IMG/VR virus record: IMGVR_UViG_3300044616_000038
Span: 1-23,496 of that record
From: a virus
Direction: 5' to 3' (one strand)
Length of the DNA: 23,496 bases
This document shows positions 1 to 8,400 of this stretch, piece after piece; within the stretch, counting starts at the first letter, position 1; each line of letters begins with the position of its first letter. The notes beneath the pieces were generated by a model. It did not search any database, had not been told where the DNA came from, and saw only the letters and a list, made by a program, of their open reading frames with translations. The translations under genes were made by a program, and so were the position numbers.

Positions 1-2
1 AG

Positions 3-92
3 GGTGCTGGTGCTGCTACGAAGGGCAAAAAGTTCGTATCGCAGATCAACCTTGAGAACAACGCTAAGTACAGGTCAGGCTGGTCGCCGTGA
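3..92 (+). CDS. C-terminal end of an upstream phage gene (partial)
   Basis: An open frame enters from the left edge (first complete codon at 3) and stops at TGA 90-92. About 29 residues are visible: a small Gly/Ala-Thr stretch, then a basic and polar tail (GKKFVSQINLENNAKYRSG). The stop overlaps the GTG start of the next gene in a GTGA arrangement, the same coupling used elsewhere in this gene string, which supports it as a real gene end. Its position before a head-to-tail adaptor suggests a head or connector gene, but the visible piece is too short to assign a family. Confidence 0.6.
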   Translation, partial: GAGAATKGKKFVSQINLENNAKYRSGWSP

Positions 93-730
93 ATTACTCT
101 CAGCTTTCTACACTGATTCAGGACTACGTTCAGTCCACGGAAACTTCTTTCGTGGCGAATATCCCGACTTTTGTGCAGTTAGCTGAAGAGCGGATTTATA
201 ACTCCGTTCAGATCCCGGCAATCCGTAAGAACTCGACTGCCACGATGTCGATTGGGAACAAGTACATGGCCCTCCCGTCTGACTGGCTTTCGACGTTTTC
301 CTTGGCGGTGTTCAACCCGTCCAATAACGAATACACATACCTGCTGAATAAGGATGTGAACTATATTCGTCAGGCGTACCCGGATGCAGACGATACTGGG
401 TTACCCAAGTATTACGCGATCTGGGATGACAACACGATGATTATCGGCCCTGCGCCAGATATCGCGTATACGGCTGAACTGCACTATTACTACTACCCGG
501 CGTCGATTGTTGGCGCGGGTACGTCGTGGGTCGGTGATAACTTTGAAACTGTTCTGCTCTACGGATCACTGCGCGAGGCGTACATCTACCTCAAGGGTGA
601 GCAGGACATGATGCAGTACTACGAGCAGAAGTATCAGGAAGCGATCCAACAGTTGATGAGACTGGGTGACGGCTTGAACCGTCAGGATGCTTACCGCTCG
701 GGTCAAGCTAGAATGCCGGTGACTACGTGA
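89..730 (+). CDS. Head-to-tail adaptor-like protein
   Basis: This 213-residue protein probably forms the ring that joins the portal to the tail. It has the layout of phage adaptor proteins (SU10-adaptor or P22 gp4-like families): a helical N-terminus (MNYSQLSTLIQDYVQSTE, then FVQLAEERIYNSVQIPAIRK), a central beta part with the LPSDWL motif and an aromatic run (HYYYYPAS), and a helical C-terminus (ETVLLYGSLREAYIYLKGE, YYEQKYQEAIQQLM). The pattern of an N-terminal 'LAEERI' helix followed by 'LP.D.L' is typical of these proteins. The start is GTG at 89, overlapping the upstream TGA; no strong ribosome site is visible, so translation is probably coupled. Its place before the fiber and tail genes fits an adaptor. 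The exact family assignment is inferred from the pattern and is moderately sure. Confidence 0.65.
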   Translation: MNYSQLSTLIQDYVQSTETSFVANIPTFVQLAEERIYNSVQIPAIRKNSTATMSIGNKYMALPSDWLSTFSLAVFNPSNNEYTYLLNKDVNYIRQAYPDADDTGLPKYYAIWDDNTMIIGPAPDIAYTAELHYYYYPASIVGAGTSWVGDNFETVLLYGSLREAYIYLKGEQDMMQYYEQKYQEAIQQLMRLGDGLNRQDAYRSGQARMPVTT

Positions 731-975
731 TGTTTAGTGCAGACACACAAGTTGGGCAGGTTCTGGTGCAGACGACTAATCATCGGGAACACACTGTAGA
801 AGAGATTGCGGAGCGTGCGGCTAACCGTATTCTTCGCGTAGATACGAAGGAAGCCCTGCACTATTGGCTGGTAAAATACCTCACTGAGGCTCAAACGGCT
901 GAACGTGAGACGATATGCAAGAAGTTAGATAAACAGGGCTATGCGGAAATCGCACACTTAATTGGAGACCTCTAA
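730..975 (+). CDS. Small hypothetical phage protein
   Basis: An 81-residue, mostly helical, charged protein (VEEIAERAANRILRVD, TKEALHYWLVKYLTEAQTAE). I do not recognise a family. No membrane segment or signal peptide is visible. The ATG at 730 overlaps the adaptor stop as TGATG and is preferred over the in-frame GTG at 727, which would add one Met. The stop at 973-975 overlaps the next gene as TAATG. Its location between the adaptor and a small beta virion protein suggests a structural or assembly accessory, which is inference only. Confidence 0.6.
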   Translation: MFSADTQVGQVLVQTTNHREHTVEEIAERAANRILRVDTKEALHYWLVKYLTEAQTAERETICKKLDKQGYAEIAHLIGDL

Positions 976-1430
976 TGGCTATTTCACAAGCGATGGTTAC
1001 GTCGTTCAAGGTTCAAATCCTTGAGGGCGTCCACAATTTCGGTTCAGGTGTTATTCGCGCTTCGGCGGCTGCGGATACGTTTAAACTTGCGCTCTACACT
1101 TCCTCGGCAACGCTTGATGCTTCGACCACGGCGTATACGACCTCCAACGAGGTTTCATCGTCTGGTACAAACTACACGGCGGGTGGGCTGACTCTGACGA
1201 TCTCGCAGGTGCCGACTTCTAGCAGCACGACGGCTTTCATCGACTTCGATGATTTGACCTTTTCGAGCGCGACGATCACGGCCAACGGTGCTTTGATCTA
1301 CAACGCGACTCAGGGTAACAAGGCTGTTGCGGTTCTGGCGTTTGGCAGTGACAAGACTTCCACCGCTGGCAACTTCACGATCCAATTCCCCGCTGCCGCT
1401 GCTTCGACCGCGATCCTGCGTATTGCCTAA
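975..1430 (+). CDS. Small beta-rich virion protein
   Basis: This 151-residue protein is rich in Ser, Thr and Ala with alternating hydrophobic residues, as in beta-sandwich phage surface proteins. The segment FKLALYTSSATLDASTTAYT followed by a GTNYTAGG motif is a recurring signature of small phage structural proteins annotated as hypothetical virion or tail-fiber-associated proteins. The C-terminus (FTIQFPAAAASTAILRIA) reads as a final pair of beta strands. ATG at 975 overlaps the previous TAA, and GGAG at 964-967 lies 7 bases upstream. It precedes the first long fiber gene, so a fiber-attachment or capsid-surface role is plausible, but no experimentally known homolog can be named from sequence alone. 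Confidence 0.65.
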   Translation: MAISQAMVTSFKVQILEGVHNFGSGVIRASAAADTFKLALYTSSATLDASTTAYTTSNEVSSSGTNYTAGGLTLTISQVPTSSSTTAFIDFDDLTFSSATITANGALIYNATQGNKAVAVLAFGSDKTSTAGNFTIQFPAAAASTAILRIA

Positions 1431-1442
1431 TCGGGGGTTTAA

Positions 1443-2825
1443 ATGGCCCTCGTACTTGCGGATCGCGTCCTAGAGACTTCTACTACCAGTGGTAGTGGAA
1501 CCATTTCGCTTGCCGGTGCGAGTGTCGGCTATCAAGGCTTTTCGACTGGCGTTGGTAACGGAAACCAAACCTACTACACCATAGCCCTTGAAGGTGGCTC
1601 TGAGTGGGAAGTGGGTATTGGAACCTACACCTCGGTAGGCGATACGCTTTCTCGTGATACGGTCTTAGCCTCTAGTGCAAGCGGAGCCAAGGTCACTTTC
1701 TCCGCAGGAACGAAGCAGGTCTTTGTCACCTATCCTGCTGGCAAGTCGGTCTTCTTCACGCAGTCAGGTACGATCAGTGCTTCATCCGGCAGGATTACAA
1801 ACGTCGCTGCACCTGAAGCGGCTACTGATGCGGCAAATAGAGAATATGTAGATAACTTAGCCGCCGCTGCGATCCACGTTCACACTAATGTTGTCTTGGC
1901 GACTCCAGCCAGTACTGGACGAACGGATACTTACAACAACGGCACGGCGGGTGTCAGTGCAACTCTGACGGCTACGGCCAACGGAACCTTGGTCATTGAC
2001 AGCACGGTGGCTGAAGCCGCGCAGCGTGTTTTGATCAAGGACTGCACGAACCAAATTGGTAACGGCATCTACGTTGTTACGACGGTAGGCAATGGGTCTA
2101 CCCAATACGTCATGACCCGTTCCGATGACGCTGACACTTACGGTGAAGGTGGATCTAACTCGCTTGACGAAGGTAGTTATTTCTTCGTTTCAGGCGGTAC
2201 GTCTCAGAAGGGCGCTGCTTACGTCTGTAATACGCCGGGAATTATTGTCTTCGGCTCAACCAATATTACCTTTGCCGAGTTTAGCCAATCTCAGGTGTAT
2301 CAGGCTGGAACCGGGATTGATATCACCAACACCACAATCTCATTGCAGACTCCGGTTGCAGTGGCAAATGGTGGTACGGGAACGGGGTCAACGCCTACCG
2401 ACGGTCAGTTACTGACCGGCAATGGATCAGGTTTTAGTTTAAACACTCTTAAGTTTGGCACCGGAATTAGCGTTGCTAACGCGCCGGGTTCGATCACCAT
2501 CACCAACACGGCTCCGGATCAAACAGTCGCTATATCGGCGGGAACCGGAATCACAGTTGGTGGCGGATATCCTAGTTTCACGATTTCTTCGACGGCTGCG
2601 GATGGTCCGATCTTAGAGTCGGAAATCACGATAAGCGAAAACTACACCATCAGCACTGGCAAGAACGGTTTGAGTGTTGGACCTGTCACTATTGCGTCGG
2701 GTTACAACGTCACGGTTCCAGCAGGACAGACTTGGGTAGTTTTGAATCAAGCGTCTGGCAGCGGTGCCGGTACGATAGCAACGGTTGGAAAGGCAATCGC
2801 AATGTCGATTGTGTTCGGAGGTTGA
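1443..2825 (+). CDS. Modular tail fiber protein
   Basis: A 460-residue fiber with recognisable phage-fiber blocks. Residues 1-105 are the common attachment-type head (MALVLADRVLETSTTSGSG ... NGNQTYYTIALEGGSEWEVG). Residues about 150-283 hold a module widely found in phage fibers, with the TYNNGTAGVSATLTATANGT start and a VLIKDCTNQIGNGIYVV core. Residues about 300-385 have collar-like repeats (VANGGTGTGSTPTDGQLLTG, GTGISVANAPGSITITNT). Residues 395-460 end in an ENYTISTGKNGLSVGPVTIA beta tip. It very likely forms a trimeric fiber with a beta-rich shaft. GGGGG at 1433-1437 lies 5 bases before ATG 1443. The QLLTGNGSG-containing module recurs in the fiber at 10500-11885. What it binds is unknown. 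Confidence 0.8.
   Translation: MALVLADRVLETSTTSGSGTISLAGASVGYQGFSTGVGNGNQTYYTIALEGGSEWEVGIGTYTSVGDTLSRDTVLASSASGAKVTFSAGTKQVFVTYPAGKSVFFTQSGTISASSGRITNVAAPEAATDAANREYVDNLAAAAIHVHTNVVLATPASTGRTDTYNNGTAGVSATLTATANGTLVIDSTVAEAAQRVLIKDCTNQIGNGIYVVTTVGNGSTQYVMTRSDDADTYGEGGSNSLDEGSYFFVSGGTSQKGAAYVCNTPGIIVFGSTNITFAEFSQSQVYQAGTGIDITNTTISLQTPVAVANGGTGTGSTPTDGQLLTGNGSGFSLNTLKFGTGISVANAPGSITITNTAPDQTVAISAGTGITVGGGYPSFTISSTAADGPILESEITISENYTISTGKNGLSVGPVTIASGYNVTVPAGQTWVVLNQASGSGAGTIATVGKAIAMSIVFGG
2817..2821 (+). promoter_or_regulatory. Ribosome binding site fixing the start at 2830
   Basis: GGAGG sits 8 bases before ATG 2830. The same reading frame is open back to 2785, but the extra 15 residues there (MERQSQCRLCSEVDE) overlap the end of the upstream fiber gene and are not preceded by such a site. 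Confidence 0.75.
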
Positions 2826-2829
2826 TGAG

Positions 2830-3204
2830 ATGGCGAATCCAAACATTGTCAGCGTTTCCGCAATCTACGGGAACAACTCACTGACATCACTATCTACCAC
2901 GAACGCAACGGCTATCGTGAACAACGCTGCATCTAGCGGCAAGGTCTTCAAGATCAATAGCATCATTGTGGCGAACGTGGACGGTACAAGCGCGGCAGAT
3001 ATTTCGATCAATGTCTACAGTCAGGATGACCTAGGCGGCACGGCTTACGCTCTGGCTTCCACAGTATCTGTTCCTGCTGATGCAACGTTGGTTGTTATCG
3101 ACAAGAACACTTCGATCTACTTGAAGGAAGATCAGTCTATTGGTGCGACGGCTGGTACGGCCAGTGATCTTGTTGTTGTCGCTTCTTGGGAAGAGATCAA
3201 CTAA
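2830..3204 (+). CDS. Small phage virion protein (aquatic-phage type)
   Basis: A 124-residue protein starting MANPNIVSVSAIYGNNSLTS with a core of NAASSGKVFKINSIIVANVD and an end of STSIYLKEDQS-like character (NTSIYLKEDQSIGATAG). Proteins with this opening and the 'GKV.KIN.I..ANVDG' core are frequent in phages of cyanobacteria and other aquatic bacteria and are usually called structural proteins. The fold reads as an all-beta sandwich. It ends in TAA at 3202-3204, overlapping the start of the first glycine-rich fiber. A parallel arrangement, with a small beta protein directly before a glycine-rich fiber, recurs at 4976-5437, so it may act as the base or connector of that fiber. This role is inferred. 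Confidence 0.75.
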   Translation: MANPNIVSVSAIYGNNSLTSLSTTNATAIVNNAASSGKVFKINSIIVANVDGTSAADISINVYSQDDLGGTAYALASTVSVPADATLVVIDKNTSIYLKEDQSIGATAGTASDLVVVASWEEIN

Positions 3205-4958
3205 TGACCCTGCGATATACAGGCGGAGTCATACGAGCGGCTGCGCCTACAGTTAACTCAAGTTCTGCGAAGGGAGTCTGGTTGATGAGCCAGATTCTTC
3301 CCTATCGTTCAGCAGGAACTTGGCCTTTTCCGACAGTCACGATTATTCAAACCTTCCTTGCCACAGGAACGTGGACGGCTCCAGCAGATGTAACTGAGGT
3401 TGAGTACCTTGTCGTCGCGGGTGGCGCGGGTGGTGGCGGCGTCATTGGCGGAGGTGGCGGTGCGGGAGGATTCCGAACCGGTACAGGATTGTCGGTCACG
3501 GCGGGAACAGATTACACCGTTACGGTAGGCGCTGGCGGAAATGGTGGACCGGGCGTTGACGCGTCTACAGCGGCTTCAAAAAATGGAACTTCTGGGAACA
3601 ATTCTGTATTTAGCACTATTACCTCAACTGGCGGTGGATACGGCGGAGGTTATGCGGGAGGGTTGGGAACAAATGGCAGTAACGGTGGATCAGGCGGTGG
3701 GGGCGGCTCAGTAGATACAGGCAATACTACTGCTGGGTCTGGAAACACACCCTCAACGGTTCCGTCTCAAGGCAATAATGGCGGCACAGGCGGTAAATCC
3801 AACCCTTCTACTTGGTATGGTGGCGGCGGCGGTGGAGCCAGCGCAGCAGGAAATAATTACAATACATCTCCCGGCAACGGGAATGGCGGAAATGGAACTG
3901 CCTCGTCTATTTCTGGATCGTCTGTAACGTATTCAGGCGGCGGCGGTAGTGGAACTAATATTTCAACCGCAACGAGTGGTGGTTCAGGCGGCGGCGGAAC
4001 TGGCGGTGCCAGCGTATCGCCTAACGGCGTTGATGGTGCCGCTAATACTGGTGGTGGTGGTGGTGGTGGCGGATATAACACCGCCCCGACTGCGGGTGCT
4101 GGCGGCAAGGGCGGCTCCGGTATTGTTGTCCTCAAATACACTGCTCCAGTTACTACAACCATATTCACATTTAAATCTACGCAGAAATGGATAGCCCCTG
4201 CCAATGCTGTCAGTGTTGACTATCTCGTTGTTGCGGGTGGTGGTGGCGGTGGTGGCGCAGGAAGTACAGGCGCATCTAGTGGTGGCGGAGGCGCAGGGGG
4301 ATTCCGTACTGGTACTGGATTAAGTATCACAGGCGGAACTGAATACACCATTACCGTTGGCGGAGGCGGAACAGGCTCTACTGCGCCGTCAATTACTTCA
4401 GGTACATCTGGATCGAATTCGGTATTCAGCACTATTACTTCTGCCGGAGGCGGTGGAGGTGGCGGTGGCGATCAAGCCAGCCCTGCTAATAATGTTAAGT
4501 CCGGCGGCTCTGGTGGCGGAGCGTACGGTCAGCCTTCGGGCGGTGCTGGCAATACTCCGTCTGTTTCCCCCTCTCAAGGCAACAACGGTGGAATAAGCGG
4601 CGGTGCTCCAAGTTATGGCGGCGGTGCTGGTGGCGGTGCAAGTGCTGCTGGTGGAAATGGTGGCACTACGACTGGCGGAAACGGCGGTGCTGGAACAGCC
4701 TCTAGTATTTCTGGCGGTAGTGTCACTTATGCTGGTGGAGGTGGCGGCGGCGTATCTGCTCCTCCATACACTCCATCTCCGGGTACTGCTGGAACAGGTG
4801 GTGCTGGTGGCGGTGCAAACGGTGGCTATGGAACAAATGGTAGTGCTGCTACTGCTAATACCGGCGGTGGCGGTGGCGGGGCTGGCATTGTTGGACCTAG
4901 TGCCGTAAGTGGCGGTGCAGGTGGTTCCGGTATCGTGATCCTAAAAGTAAACTATTAA
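3204..4958 (+). CDS. Glycine-rich tail fiber or adhesin, two modules
   Basis: A 584-residue protein, mostly Gly, Ser, Thr and Ala. After a ~43-residue N-terminal head (MTLRYTGGVIRAAAPTVN...) it holds two copies of one module, at residues about 44-312 and 318-584. Each copy runs: W-APA-V and YLVVAGG; a GGAGGFRTGTG loop; YT-TVG-GG; NSVFSTITS; GNTPS and SQGNNGG; TASSISGSSVTY and GGGGG; NTGGGGGG; and GSGIV-LK. The 'YLVVAGGGGGG' block matches the glycine-rich domain of phage and bacterial surface proteins. By analogy with the polyglycine-helix adhesins of T-even phages such as S16, it could form packed polyglycine II helices with variable tips for receptor binding. ATG 3204 overlaps the upstream stop (TAATG). 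Frames open upstream to 3186 lie inside the previous gene and are rejected. Confidence 0.8.
   Translation: MTLRYTGGVIRAAAPTVNSSSAKGVWLMSQILPYRSAGTWPFPTVTIIQTFLATGTWTAPADVTEVEYLVVAGGAGGGGVIGGGGGAGGFRTGTGLSVTAGTDYTVTVGAGGNGGPGVDASTAASKNGTSGNNSVFSTITSTGGGYGGGYAGGLGTNGSNGGSGGGGGSVDTGNTTAGSGNTPSTVPSQGNNGGTGGKSNPSTWYGGGGGGASAAGNNYNTSPGNGNGGNGTASSISGSSVTYSGGGGSGTNISTATSGGSGGGGTGGASVSPNGVDGAANTGGGGGGGGYNTAPTAGAGGKGGSGIVVLKYTAPVTTTIFTFKSTQKWIAPANAVSVDYLVVAGGGGGGGAGSTGASSGGGGAGGFRTGTGLSITGGTEYTITVGGGGTGSTAPSITSGTSGSNSVFSTITSAGGGGGGGGDQASPANNVKSGGSGGGAYGQPSGGAGNTPSVSPSQGNNGGISGGAPSYGGGAGGGASAAGGNGGTTTGGNGGAGTASSISGGSVTYAGGGGGGVSAPPYTPSPGTAGTGGAGGGANGGYGTNGSAATANTGGGGGGAGIVGPSAVSGGAGGSGIVILKVNY
3335..4955 (+). 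repeat. Two direct copies of the glycine-rich module
   Basis: Copy A spans about 3335-4140 and copy B about 4153-4955. They share the ordered blocks VAGG, GGFRTGTGLS, NSVFSTITS, SQGNNGG, SSISG-SVTY, NTGGGGGG and GSGIV-LK, while the spans between blocks differ in length and sequence. The copies are clearly homologous at protein level but diverged at DNA level, so duplication is not recent. Edges are approximate. Confidence 0.8.
4050..4067 (+). repeat. In-frame (GGT)6 tract
   Basis: Six GGT codons in a row, followed by GGC and GGA, encode a run of eight glycines in the glycine-rich fiber. It is the purest triplet tract I see in the window. Slippage here would change loop length without breaking the frame. 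Confidence 0.8.
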
Positions 4959-4975
4959 AGGTTTGAGGTTTTGAA

Positions 4976-5437
4976 ATGGCTAACGTAATCAATGCCCAAA
5001 ACGGGATCGTATCGACCGCAGATTCAACATCTGAGTTAAACATTCAGACAGGCGGTGCAACGGCCATTTCAATCGGGTCGGGTCAGTCTGTTGTCATCTC
5101 TAACTTATCTGACTCGGTTGGCAATCTTCGCAACATCCCATCAGCCGGTTCAGAGAAAACAACGGCCTATACCCTCACCATCTCTGATATCGGTGAGTAT
5201 GTCACGGTCGGAACCAGCGGCAGTATCACGGTCGTCAATGATGTGTTCAGTGCAGGCAACGCTGTCTCTATCTATAACAACACATCCGGTAACGTCACAC
5301 TGACCATGAGCATCACGACGGCTTACATTGCGGGAACTGATTCCGACAAAGCCACGATGACTCTGGCAACTCGGGGTCTGGCGACACTGTTATTCTTGTC
5401 TGCTTCAGCCGTGGTTGTTACGGGGAACGTCACCTAA
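4976..5437 (+). CDS. Small beta-rich fiber-domain protein
   Basis: A 153-residue protein. The N-terminus (MANVINAQNGIVSTADSTSE, then LNIQTGGATAISIGSGQSVV) resembles the shaft segments of tail fibers. The rest (LRNIPSAG, then YTLTISDIGEYVTVGTSG, and a GNAVSIYNNTSGNVTLTM core, ending TLATRGLATLLFLSAS) resembles a domain normally fused inside phage tail fibers. Here it is free-standing. ATG 4976 has GAGG about 9 bases upstream, and the stop overlaps the next glycine-rich fiber as TAATG. It may be a connector or a trimerising base for that fiber. A role as a separate minor tail protein is equally possible. Confidence 0.7.
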   Translation: MANVINAQNGIVSTADSTSELNIQTGGATAISIGSGQSVVISNLSDSVGNLRNIPSAGSEKTTAYTLTISDIGEYVTVGTSGSITVVNDVFSAGNAVSIYNNTSGNVTLTMSITTAYIAGTDSDKATMTLATRGLATLLFLSASAVVVTGNVT

Positions 5438-8400
5438 TGTCCGGCATCATGATGCTTTTGCTGGCGCGTGTCGTCGGCACTAGATATGTTGAAGTCAAAA
5501 CCTTCACGACTTCAGGCTCGTGGGTGGCTCCTACTGGCGTGACCGAGGTTGAATACCTTGTCGTTGCTGGTGGCGGTGGTGGTGGAGATAATGTTGCTGG
5601 AGGTGGCGGAGCCGGTGGTTTTAGAACAGGTACTGGATTCGCTGTAACCGCTGGCACTAATTACACCATTACTGTTGGTGCTGGTGGAACCGCAGGAAGC
5701 AGTAGCCGAGGCGGTTCTGGTGGGGACTCTACGTTCTCAACAGTTACTTCCGCAGGTGGCGGCGGAGGCGGCAGAAACGCTGTTGGGCAAACCGCTGGCG
5801 TTGCAGGCGGATCTGGCGGTGGCGGCTGTGGAGATGGCGCGCCAACAATAGGTGTAGGAGGAGCAGGCAATACTCCTTCGGCCAGTCCGTCCCAAGGAAA
5901 CAGCGGCGGTAACGGATTAGGCGCAAGTCTTGGTGGCGGCGGAGGTGGTGGCGCGTCTGCTGTCGGCTCAAATGCTTCTGGCAATAACGGTGGTAACGGC
6001 GGTGCTGGGACTGCCTCAACTATTACTGGGACCTCTGTAACTTATGCTGGTGGTGGCGGTGGAATCTCAAGTGTCTCGCCCGGCGGCACAGGTGGTACAG
6101 GCGGTGCTGGCGGTGGTGGTAACGGCTTAAGCGTTCCGTCTGCGCCGGGAACGGCGGGAACGATCAATACGGGCGGTGGCGGTGGCTCTCAATTTGCTGG
6201 CGGCTCCGGCATCGTCATTCTTCGCTACGCAGTCCCTGTTCAGACCGTAGTTCAGTCTTTCACTGCATCCGGAATCTTTGTTCCGCCGACTGGTGTGAGC
6301 GAGGTTGAGTATCTCGTTGTTGCGGGTGGTGGCGGTGGTGGAAATAACGGCGGCGGCGGCGGTGCCGGTGGGTTCCGAACTGGTACCGGGTTTAGCGTAA
6401 CTGCCGGTACGTCTTACACCATTACGGTTGGCGGCGGTGGCGCTGCTGGCAGTACAGGCGCACCAACTTACGCATCAGGCGCTCAAGGATCAAACTCTGT
6501 ATTTTCTACAATTACCGCAGATGGCGGCGGGTCTGGTGGCGGCGCTCCTTCTAATGGCGGCAATGGTGGCTCTGGTGGTGGAGGTGGATGGGGAATAGGA
6601 AATACCACTGGGGGATCAGGCAATACTCCTAGCACATCACCATCGCAAGGTAACAATGGCGGAAACGGAACTGTTTCAGGAAATAATGGCGGCGGAGGCG
6701 GTGGTGGGGCTAATGCCGTTGGTGGTAACGGTTCTGGCAACGCTCCTGTTAGCCAAGTTGGTGGCAATGGTGGTGCTGGCACAGCATCATCAATTTCTGG
6801 CGGCTCCGTAACTTACGCGGGCGGTGGCGGTGGCGGTGGGTACGTTACTGGAGGAACAGGTGGTTCTGGCGGTGGCGGTAACGGCGGCACAAATGGAAAT
6901 ATAGGTGCTTCTGGAACTGCAAATACTGGCGGTGGCGCAGGCGGTGGTGGCGGCGGCGGCAATGCAGGCGGCGTGGGCGGCTCCGGCATCGTCCTCATCA
7001 AGTACACACTGGGTACTGCTTCAATCCTGACGTTCAACTCAACCACCAACTTTGTGATGCCTGCTGGCGTGACGAGCGTGGACTACCTCGTGGTTGCGGG
7101 AGGTGGTGCTGGTGGGACCAACACAAATCCTTCTTACCCATTAGTTGGCGGCGGTGGCGGTGCCGGTGGATTCCGTACCGGAACGGCTTTGACTGTTACA
7201 CCGGGTGCAAATTACACGATTACGGTTGGCGCAGGTGGCGCTGGAACTACCGGTATTGGTGGCTCCGGGTCTAATTCAGTGTTCTCAACCATTACCTCAA
7301 CCGGCGGTGGCGGAGGTAACCAAGCGCAAAACGACGCAACAGCGGCTCCGAGCGGCGGCTCTGGTGGCGGTGGAGCGCGTGGCGCACCTAACGGCAGTAA
7401 CCCCGGTGGAGCAGGTAATACGCCCAGTGTTTTCCCATCTCAAGGAAATAACGGCGGTGCTGGCTATCACAAGGCTGGTGTCTATTCTGTCGCCGGTGGC
7501 GGTGGCGGTGCATCAGCAGCCGGAACAGATGGTTCACAAAACAGTACGCCCGGTTTTTCAGGAAATGGCGGTAATGGAACTGCCTCGTCTATTTCCGGCT
7601 CATCAGTAACTTATGCTGGTGGCGGAGGTGGTATCGGTGATACTGCTACTAATGGCAGTGGTGGCGCTGGCGGTGGCGGTGCAGCAAGTAATGCTGGAAC
7701 TGCAAATACTGGTGGCGGCGGCGGTGGTAAATCTTCTCCGGGTGCTAATGGCGGTTCCGGCGTAGTCATCCTGAAGTTGAACTTTGGGAACTACCTGCTT
7801 TACACCTTCACTTCGACGCAATCGTGGACTGCACCTACGGGTGCGGTGAGCGTGGATTATTTGGTTGTAGCCGGTGGTGGTGGGGCTGGCGGTCGCCAAG
7901 GTGGTGCTGGAGGCGCTGGTGGCTTTAGGACTGGAACCGGGCTTTCTGTAACTGCCGGAACTTCTTACACCATTACCGTAGGCGCTGGTGGCGCTGGAGG
8001 AACGGCAAGCGGCCCATCTGGCACTAGCGGATCACAAGGCGGCAATTCCGTATTTAGCACCATTACCTCCACAGGCGGTGGATACGGTAGCGGCAGCAAC
8101 CCAGCCGCATCAGGAGGTAACGGCGGTTCTGGCGGCGGCGGTGGCCACAACTCGCCGGGCGTTATTTCGGGCGGCAACGGCAACACTCCAAGCACTTCGC
8201 CAAGTCAAGGCAACAACGGTGGTTCTAGCCAAGACGCAGCGCCAAATTACTATGCTGGTGGCGGCGGTGGCGCGGGTGAGGCTGGCAACACGGATGGGCA
8301 AGGATATGGTGGCGATGGCACCGTGTCGTCAATCTCTGGTTCGTCAGTAACTTATGCTGGCGGTGGCGCAGCAGGAAGTCGTGGCGGTGCAATTCCCGAG

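Noticed and set aside
2785-2829. Extended start for the small protein at 2830
   Set aside because: The 15 extra residues overlap the upstream fiber gene, and GGAGG at 2817-2821 is placed for ATG 2830.
3186-3203. Extended start for the first glycine-rich fiber
   Set aside because: Only six residues longer, inside the previous gene, whereas ATG 3204 overlaps the upstream stop as TAATG.
3857-7049. Several proline-rich open frames on the minus strand across the glycine-rich genes
   Set aside because: They are the antisense of GGN glycine codons (CCN proline) and have no ribosome sites or domains.
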